A stretch of DNA of 64,000 nt from Lycorma delicatula (taxonomy: Eukaryota; Arthropoda; Insecta; Hemiptera; Fulgoridae), in contig NC_134461.1 of assembly GCF_047948215.1 (NCBI RefSeq), forward strand, positions 85,060,245-85,124,244. Reading direction: 5' to 3'. The notes under the pieces are model-generated. The model ran no database searches. It saw only the letters and a list, made by a program, of their open reading frames with translations, and had not been told where the DNA came from. Of the stretch, positions 52,428-61,400 are shown piece by piece (positions within the stretch are counted from its first letter, which is position 1; the number at the start of each line of letters is the position of its first letter). The position numbers and the translations under genes are program-made.

Positions 52428-55400
52428 TTTTTTTTTTTACTTGCTTTCTTTTTAAGAATCCAAACCGTTATAGTCTACATATGAGCCGGAAAATAACTAT
52501 TAGGAAAACAATTTATCTATACTTAATAATTTTGTATATAAAAGGTATAGATTTTGTTTTGCTGTACTGTTGAGGATTGTACTCCCTTTTTTCATATCAT
52601 AGAAATCTCATTTTCTGTCATAAGTTTTAGAAAATATCTGAGTAGGTAGTTGTTTAGTAATAGTCTTTTGATGGGGGTCCTGCCCAGTTGTTATCAAATG
52701 CTAATCATTGTATGTTAGAGTTACTAAATTTTAATCATTTTCATCTTCATTTATCTAATTTATTAATTACTGTACAGTACTATATACTTCTGAAAGAATA
52801 TACAAATAAGGAATCTGTTGTGCTCTATAACTTCGTAAAACTTAGACATAGTAAATAACTTAGTAAAACTCTGCTCTAAGACTTAGTAAAACATTCGGGT
52901 GTTGTATAGAGTTGTTAGTTGAATCTGTAAGGATCAAATCAGTGTTTGAGTTTTTAAAAAGTTTTAAAATTTTAAAAATTAAAAAAAAATACTTATAATT
53001 CCAGATCAAAAGTGATGAAGCAGAAAGTATATTAAGGGAAAAACTAAGAATGGAGAGGAGAATTGAAGAATTAGAAGTTGCACTGGAAACAGCTAAACAG
53101 CAAGCTGATAGGGTACCAGAATTGGAAGAGGCTCAAAATAGGGTTGCCAGCATGGAACGTGATATTAACCGGTTAAAAGATGCTCTAGAGGTATGATAAT
53201 TTATTTATTTATTCATTAAAATGATTTATTTATTATTTTATTAATGTTAGTTCTCGAATATATAATTTAAATAAAAACAAATTTAAAATAATTTTTAAAT
53301 TTTATAACTGTTTTTAACTTTACAGGCTAAAGCAGTGTCACTTGATAAATTATCATGTGAGATTGAAGTTGTTATTAAAGAAAAATCACAGCTCAATAAA
53401 CAGTTTGAAGAAGCCACCAGCCAAATAGCTAGGTATTTTTTAATTTATGTATTAGATACTCATTAATTGTTAATATAACTTAACTTGGATATTTTCTGTT
53501 ATAGAAATGGATTTTTTTTATTATGTATAAACAAAGATAATGAATGGCCATGCTTATTTATATAAATCTATTATCATCCCTTCTTTCATAGAAAAAAATC
53601 TTTATTTTAATTCTATAGTTAACTTATAACTTTTAACATACTCCCATTTTAAAATTTCTATTTTATTATTTGTTTATGTTAATATTTTGTATTCATGATC
53701 TTTATTGTTTTCATTTCTTTTTGAAGATTACAACAATTGCAGTATGAATCTAGAGAGTTGGAAAGTAGATCAGCTGTTGACAGAGCCGCATTGAGTGCAT
53801 TACAGAGTGAGCTAGTTATGGAAAAATTAAATACTCAGAAATTAAAGAACAGTTTAGATAGACTGGGTTTGGCGTTTGATCATCTATCTGATCCTGATAA
53901 TGCTTTGGACAGGTACTTTTAATATAATTAAATTACTTTTTATTTCAGGTTAACAGCTTTTTTTATTTACATTACAATAACATTTATTATTTGAACAACT
54001 TTAGTACTACTTAAGAAAAATATAAATCTAAAACTAAATATATTTTCCAGTTGTTAAAGATTGTCATCAGTGGATAAAGAGGCATTAGTAAAATTAATTA
54101 AATAAAATAAATTTCATTAATACTTGTATGATTAAAATGTGCACCTAGTTTTAGGTTATAATTTTTGTAAACATTTCTTGAGCATTTCTTCTCGATTTAT
54201 TTTATTTCAGTAACTGTTTAGCAAGTTTATTCTTTGAACAATAGTTGTTATTATCTAATAAAGAAAAATATTTTTTTTATTATGAAAATATCTCCTTGAA
54301 AATCTCTCAATAAATTGTGTTATTTTTATTGCGCTATGTATTATTATTCTGGTTATTGTTAACAGGATATTATCAAGTCCTGAAGTTTTAAAAGCGGTGC
54401 GTGAAAGACTTGCCCTTGAGGAAACGGCAGCTAGTGATTTAGCTACCACTAATGCTAGATTACAAGTTGACCTTGCTACTTTGCAATCACAGATAACTTC
54501 ACTTACATCACAACATACTGCTCTACAACTTGCCAATTCTCAGTTAGTTGTAGAAAAAGAAGAGGTAAAAGAAATTTGACTTTATTTTTAATACGTTTGT
54601 TTCTATCATAACAGTTTTGTTGCTTTTTTTTTAATGTTTTATGTAAAATGTTTGCTGAAGATTTTCAAAATATTTGAATTACTTGATGTGTTAATTGATA
54701 AATTGCCTATTTTAATTCTAGGTAATTATTACATTTATTTAAAGTCAAAAACTAAAAAATATAAAAAAACTTTATGAGTTCATTAATTAAAGAGGCAAAT
54801 GACTATAAAAAAATCATTGTTTATTCAATACTACTGCTACTACTAGTTTATAATATAAACACAATACTGACAATGCTGATACACTACAGATTTCAACAAT
54901 TTTGTCTGAAATTTTTGTGTTTTTGTCTTTGCAAATTAGATCATAATGCAATTTTGATCTAATTTTTTTTAATTAAGGAAGATTTTCTTCCTTATCAACC
55001 AATCAGCATTCTCATACAATACTACATTATAAAAGCTTCAATTGTTTGTTTACTGTAGTTCATGTTTAGGAATAAAATGCTAACTACATGTTGTGAAAAT
55101 TGTAAACTTTTAAATCATTTTTTTAAAACATTTATTCATTTTGTAATTTATTTCTGATTTTGTCGGATTTATTTTCTACATGAATTCACCTATTCCAGTT
55201 CAGTCTTTGTAAATTCTTTATATCTTCTTCCTTAATGTTGTTTCCCTTCTTTCTGACACATTTCATTCTTCGATTTTACTTTCAAATTATTATTATTATT
55301 TTCAAACTGATTTCTCCGTTTAAAGGCAGTTAGTGAATTTGAGATACTAAAGGACAAGATCTAATATTCTATAAGTAGAATTACATTTCCTCCATAATCC

Positions 55401-58400
55401 AGCTAATAATTTTTTATAATAACATTGTGTGTGTGTGTGTGTTTGTGTTTTTCTTTTTCATCTTATTACAATTATTGTAACCATTTATTCATCCATAGCA
55501 TTGATTATTTTATTCTTATTTATTTCAGATTATGAAACAACATAATCAGTTAAATCAAGAACATCAACAGCGCTTATTAGATCAGTTGACATTGCAAACT
55601 TTACATGAACAATTGACTGCTGAATATGAAACGTTAGTTAAAGAGCGTGAAAATCTAAAATCACAGTTAAGAGATTTACGTAGTGAACAGCGTTCATTAA
55701 GGGAACAATATGATTTATTACAATCAAATTATAATACTTTGTTATCAGATAGTGAAAACTTGAAGGCTGAATCAAGATCATTAAACAATTTAAGAGCGGA
55801 ACATTCAAAACTTAAAGTTAGTGTTACCAATTATTTCTATTTCATTGATACTATACTGATGCCCATTTTACCCTCTTCTGCTTTTTCCTCTTCAATAGTT
55901 TTCAACTTTTCCATTTTTCTGAAATATTTCTGAAAATTAACATATTCTAGAATAAATCCTGAATTATTTTAGCATTATTGTAATCTCTTAATACAATGTA
56001 TAAAAGCCTCAGAGGGCAGTGTGGCTTTGAACATCCCAGGAAGTGTAATGGTTTAATAATAAAATAATGCTATATTATTATGGAAGACTGCTTCTTTATA
56101 ACCAATGGAAGGAATGAAACTTTAATTGTGTGTATACATATTCATTCATGTATTTTTGTTGTACATATGAAAACATGTTTATGAATAAATTTGTAATCTA
56201 TCAAACTCATATTGCTTCTAAGTAATATAGTAAACCACTCCAATCTCCTGAGGCATTTGCTTTATAGGATTACCTCCATTCCTATCTCTTGTTCCTGGAT
56301 AATACTAAAGGAGTTATACATCTACTTACCTAGATCTACGTACACTTCATTTACACTCATACATATCATCCTCATTCATCCTCTGAAGAATTATCTAAAC
56401 GGTAGTTACCGGAGGCTAAACAGGAAAAAGAAAGAAAGATCTACGTACAGCTTCATTTTTCCTAACCAAGCTGGTGCCTGTACATCGGTTGTCTGTTAAA
56501 ATGGCATATAGCTGCTATTTGGGTGAAATAGTGTCCCTGCTTTTGGGTTTGTCCAAAGGCACTGGTTCTAATCTAGAGGATGTACAGATAGTTTGATTAC
56601 AGGCTTAGATAATAACGTTTATTAAAGCTGAGCCTCCTAGTCCTCTCACCCAATGTAAATCTAAAAAACTTGATTAATATTTTGATTAAATTTTGTGTTG
56701 ATGTATTTGGGTTATAAAATGCTAATTTACATTCTCTTTTCATATGATATAACTTTTTCTGTGAAAATAAAATTCACTGAGAAAGTAATGTAAGCACATA
56801 TTCTTTTGGTGTTTGAAATAAATTTGTTGATGAAATTCACTCTTTAAGTAATAAAAATTAGTAAAAATTCAGAAAAGGTTAGCTTCTGTTTTAGTAACGT
56901 TGGGTATATTTTTACTTAGAGGTAGCTGCACTGAGCTGTCTGATTATATTACTTCCTGATTTTTGATTTTGTTAATTTTTTATGAAAAAAAAAAATCTTT
57001 ATCATCAGCAGAATGAAAATGCAGTTTAATAAACTGGTTTTAATCTTTTCTATTCTTCATTCAAGAGACATAATCATTTATTTTATTAAATGTAGATTTT
57101 ATAAGATTTAGTAAATACGGGTTTAATCTTTGTTTTCAATTGTCCAATTCTGTTTTAATAACTTCAGTTTCTATTTTTATATGGTTTGTAGCATTGCTAA
57201 AGTATCTTATTTCAGTGCAAGCCCCAATTTACAATTTTGTTTGTGTAATGAAATTGTATCTAACATTGATAGAATACGGCAATTTATAAACAACAAAACA
57301 ATATTTGTAATTTTAGTTGTACTTAATTAATTATTATAATAACAATAGAAATTATTATGCGAGTAAATTTAAAATGTTACCTAAAAATGTATTAATTATC
57401 ATCTTCATCAGATAGGTTGGAGTTTGTCGGAAATCATCTTATGTTATCTTAAAATATTGTTTCCAAGCTAATATCTATTAATAGAGTAAAAAAAGTCCTA
57501 GGTGTATTTATGTCGATCTGCAGATCCTTCTCATGAAAAATTGTCAGCTGACTATTACCAGTTCTAATTTATGTACTTGGGCTATGAACGGGCACAGAAA
57601 ATTCCTGTTTATTAAGTATAGGAACCTTAAAAAGTCAGGTTCTAAATGCCTTTTATTTTTTAAATTTAAAAGATAAAATAAAATTCTTAGAAGATGTTTA
57701 ATTAAAGTGAATTTTTACTTGAACTAGAATGATGTTAAAAAACCAAAGTATTAATGCGTGGGTCCTTTCTAAAATTACACAAAAAAAAAATTATTGTTTA
57801 ATTTGTAATTTAGGCAAACAGCTGTTGTATTTCCTATTGTAGACAGACTTAATAATTAGTTCAAAAACTGAAAAAATTAAAAATTAGATCAAAAATTAAA
57901 AATTGTTTTCATATTTCTAATTTAACTTTGAATTTCATTCATATGTTTCCATATTAAATTATTATTTTATAATAAGGTAAAAGATTTATCTTTAGATTTA
58001 GATTTTATATCGCTGAGTAGTGTCGCCTTGTACACTATAGCCTGAAAGACTTTTTGTGCATTCCTCTCCTGATAATTCTAGCCTGCTTCTGTATTCTGAA
58101 AATAACTACACACAGGATTTTAGCCCCCTATGGTGTCAACCTGTACAACTGTGCAAGTCCACTTTGTATCTGGATACATCCTTGTATCATAATTTAAAAA
58201 AAATTATGCTTCTTTAGTTTTTTAGTATCTCACATTCCAGTAGTCCCTGGAATTTATCAGTTTTTTTATCGTTGGCTAATTTACCATAATAAGTTTCCCT
58301 GAAAAACAAAAAAAAAACTATAATTTTTTTAAATATTTCTCATCATATCATGTCCATCCAGCTTGTAAACTTCTTTTAAAACTTTTCATCCCTACAGTTG

Positions 58401-61400
58401 TAGAAGAGGCTTACTGAAACCTATGGTTTAATTTAGGGTTGGTTCTCTATTGTTTTATTACTTCTTTAAAAATCCATTATTTGATAATACTTTTTTGTCA
58501 GAATTATTTTGATTGTTGTCTTATTTTGGTTCAATAGCTACAATTGGGCCCCATCACTCGTTTTGCTAAAAAGAAATTTGGCTTTCTCAACTTCTGAGTG
58601 CAGCTACAAAATTATAGTGATAAAATTAGAAATAACTTATAGGAAAACAATATTTTTTTAATTTTAACTGGAAAACTGATAAGTGGAGATGACAGGCAAT
58701 AGCCAATTGTATTTTAAATATTAATTTTTGTTCATTGAATTTTTCTTTAATATATTATTAGTTTTGAAAAATTACTTTTTTTAATTAATTTAAATTATTT
58801 TGTTCGTTAGGAAGATTTTAGGAACTTATTTGCTGCTTCTGATAAATTAAAAACAGAATACAGAGGTGTGCAAGATCAATATAGGGAAGTAAGGAGTGAG
58901 TGTGGTAAATTAAAATTGACTGTTACTGAATTACAAGGTGAACTCGCACAGAGAACTGATCAACTTACAAGCCAACAAGTACAAATATCTAAACTTAGTA
59001 GCCAATGTGAGGTATGTATATTTTGTTTTATAAAAATGATTTTAATACATGTTTATATCACAAATTGTAGTATATTGTTAAAAATTATTCCAACTTCTTT
59101 TTTCTTGCTCTAATTTTTGGCAATGAGATAGAAAATAAAAAAATTTTCTTACACATTTATAAGCTGATTTTTCTAAATCCTACATTTTTTATCAAGAAGT
59201 ATGTTATCTGCTCCATAACTTGAAAGTGGGACAGAATTGATAAGTAAACTATTCTCAGATTTTAAATTATTTTAAATCTGTGAATTAAATAATCCCAATT
59301 GCGTATTTTTTATTACTCTGTTATACAGGTTGATTTACCACATAATGCAGATACTTTGCCAGCTCATTCTAAATGTAAAAATAAAGAAAAAAGTACATAT
59401 AAACATAGGTCTGGAAATGCTTCATTAATGAGTTACAGCTGACAAAAAACTTCTCCAAGATTTCATTTCCTCCAGTGAAATAAAGCCATACAAACAGAAA
59501 TTCTTGGGACACAAAAATGTGAGCTAATTTGATGGTTCATATGAAATCCAATCTGACAAATTAAAAAAAATGAGTCCAAGAATTGTAACAAGTAGTTTTT
59601 TAGAAAACCGGTGAAAAATGCAAAAAACAGGAGTCAAAAACACACTTTTTTATATTTGACTTGTAATAACTTTGTTAAATTTTCAATAAACAGATAAAAC
59701 TTGTAGAAAATTTAATTCTAAACAGAATTGTATAATTAAGTCAACAGAAAGTGAATAACAGTTAAATAAAATGGACTTTTATTTAGAGCTATTCAAAGCT
59801 AAATTTAACTGGAAAATGATTTTTATCAATAACTGATTTTTCAAAACTGTGAAAAAATGATAAAAAACATAAATTTCTGGTATTCAAAATTAATAAAAGA
59901 AGTTTCAAAATAAATTATTTCATAATGGGATAGTACTGAATCAATGATCGTAACAGTGTATTAAGTTTTTTCTGTTAAAAAACTCTTGATTTTTGTTTAA
60001 AATTAAAATAATAAGCAATAATTTTTTTGGAGAAATTTTTATTTCAAGTTGGCAATATAATAACAGCTGTCCAACAGTTAAGTTTTTCGAATTGTTATTG
60101 TGATATGTAATTGAGTTTCAGTTCATTAGTGCAATTTTCCTGTTAGTACAAGTAGACGAACTGTGTACTGCAGGAAACAGGATCTCTTCCTAGAAGTAAT
60201 CGTATCCCTTATGACCATTCTCTCCAGCATGATGTTAATGTCAATGAAAGCATTATTGTTTCTGTTTAGCGTATTCCTGGTGCCAGTACAAGATGTCTTT
60301 CTAACCGGTTGAGAGTTTCACAAATTAAATTACAGAGGACACTTAAGAATAACAATCTTTATTGATATCATAAACAAAACATACAGCATCTACATGCAGG
60401 AGACCCTGCCCTTTGGTTGGCGTTCTGCAATCAGTTAAACATTCTTCTACAACTTTTCAAGTACATTTTATTTATCAATGAGTCACAGTTCACTTGTGAT
60501 AGTATAAACAACATGAGAAACAAACACTCATTAGCAGAAGTGAACTCTCATGCAATGTGGATCATAACTTTCAACAGCAATTTGCCATTAATGTATTGTG
60601 TGGGATTATTCATAATCAGTTGATTGCACAGTTTATTTTCAAAGGGTGCTTAACAGGTGAGGTGTACTTACAGTTTTTTTAAGAACAAATACAGCCATTA
60701 CTTCAAGATGTTCCTCTTGGAACATGAAGCCGGATTTACTTGCAGCACAACAGTGTCTGCACTGTCGTGCAATTAAACCACCTACTTAAACCAGCAATTC
60801 CCAGATAAATGATTGATGAAGGCAGTTCACAATCCTAACCCACCGAGTTGGTCTAGTGGTTAAACTTGTCATCACAAATCAGCTGATTTCGAAGTTGAGA
60901 GTTCTAAAATTCAAATCCTAGTAAAGGTAGTTACTTTTATATGGATTTGAATACTAGATCATGGATTCCGGTTTTCTTTGATGGTTGGGTTTCAATTAAC
61001 CACACATCTCATGGTTGACCTGAGACTGTACAAGACTACACTTCATTTACATTCATATATATCATCCTCATTCATCCTCTGGAGTAATACTTTACAGTTG
61101 TTCTGGAGACTAAACAGAAAAAAGAGAGAGGCCCAAAATCCTGACCACCCAGATCACCAGATCTTACGCCAATATATTTTTGTGTATGGGGTTGGATGAA
61201 GTGTACTGTTTATAAATTAAAAGTAAATAAACAAGGCGATTTACTTTTCCGTGTTACTGATGCTTTTGCGCTGTTAAAGATCTAAAAACAGCAATATTAG
61301 CAATCCACAAATGTGCAGTGAAATAAGTGGAAACATTTTCGAAGATGTATTGTAAATTATTAATATTTTACATTAAAAATCATTTTTAAGTTAAATTTAG

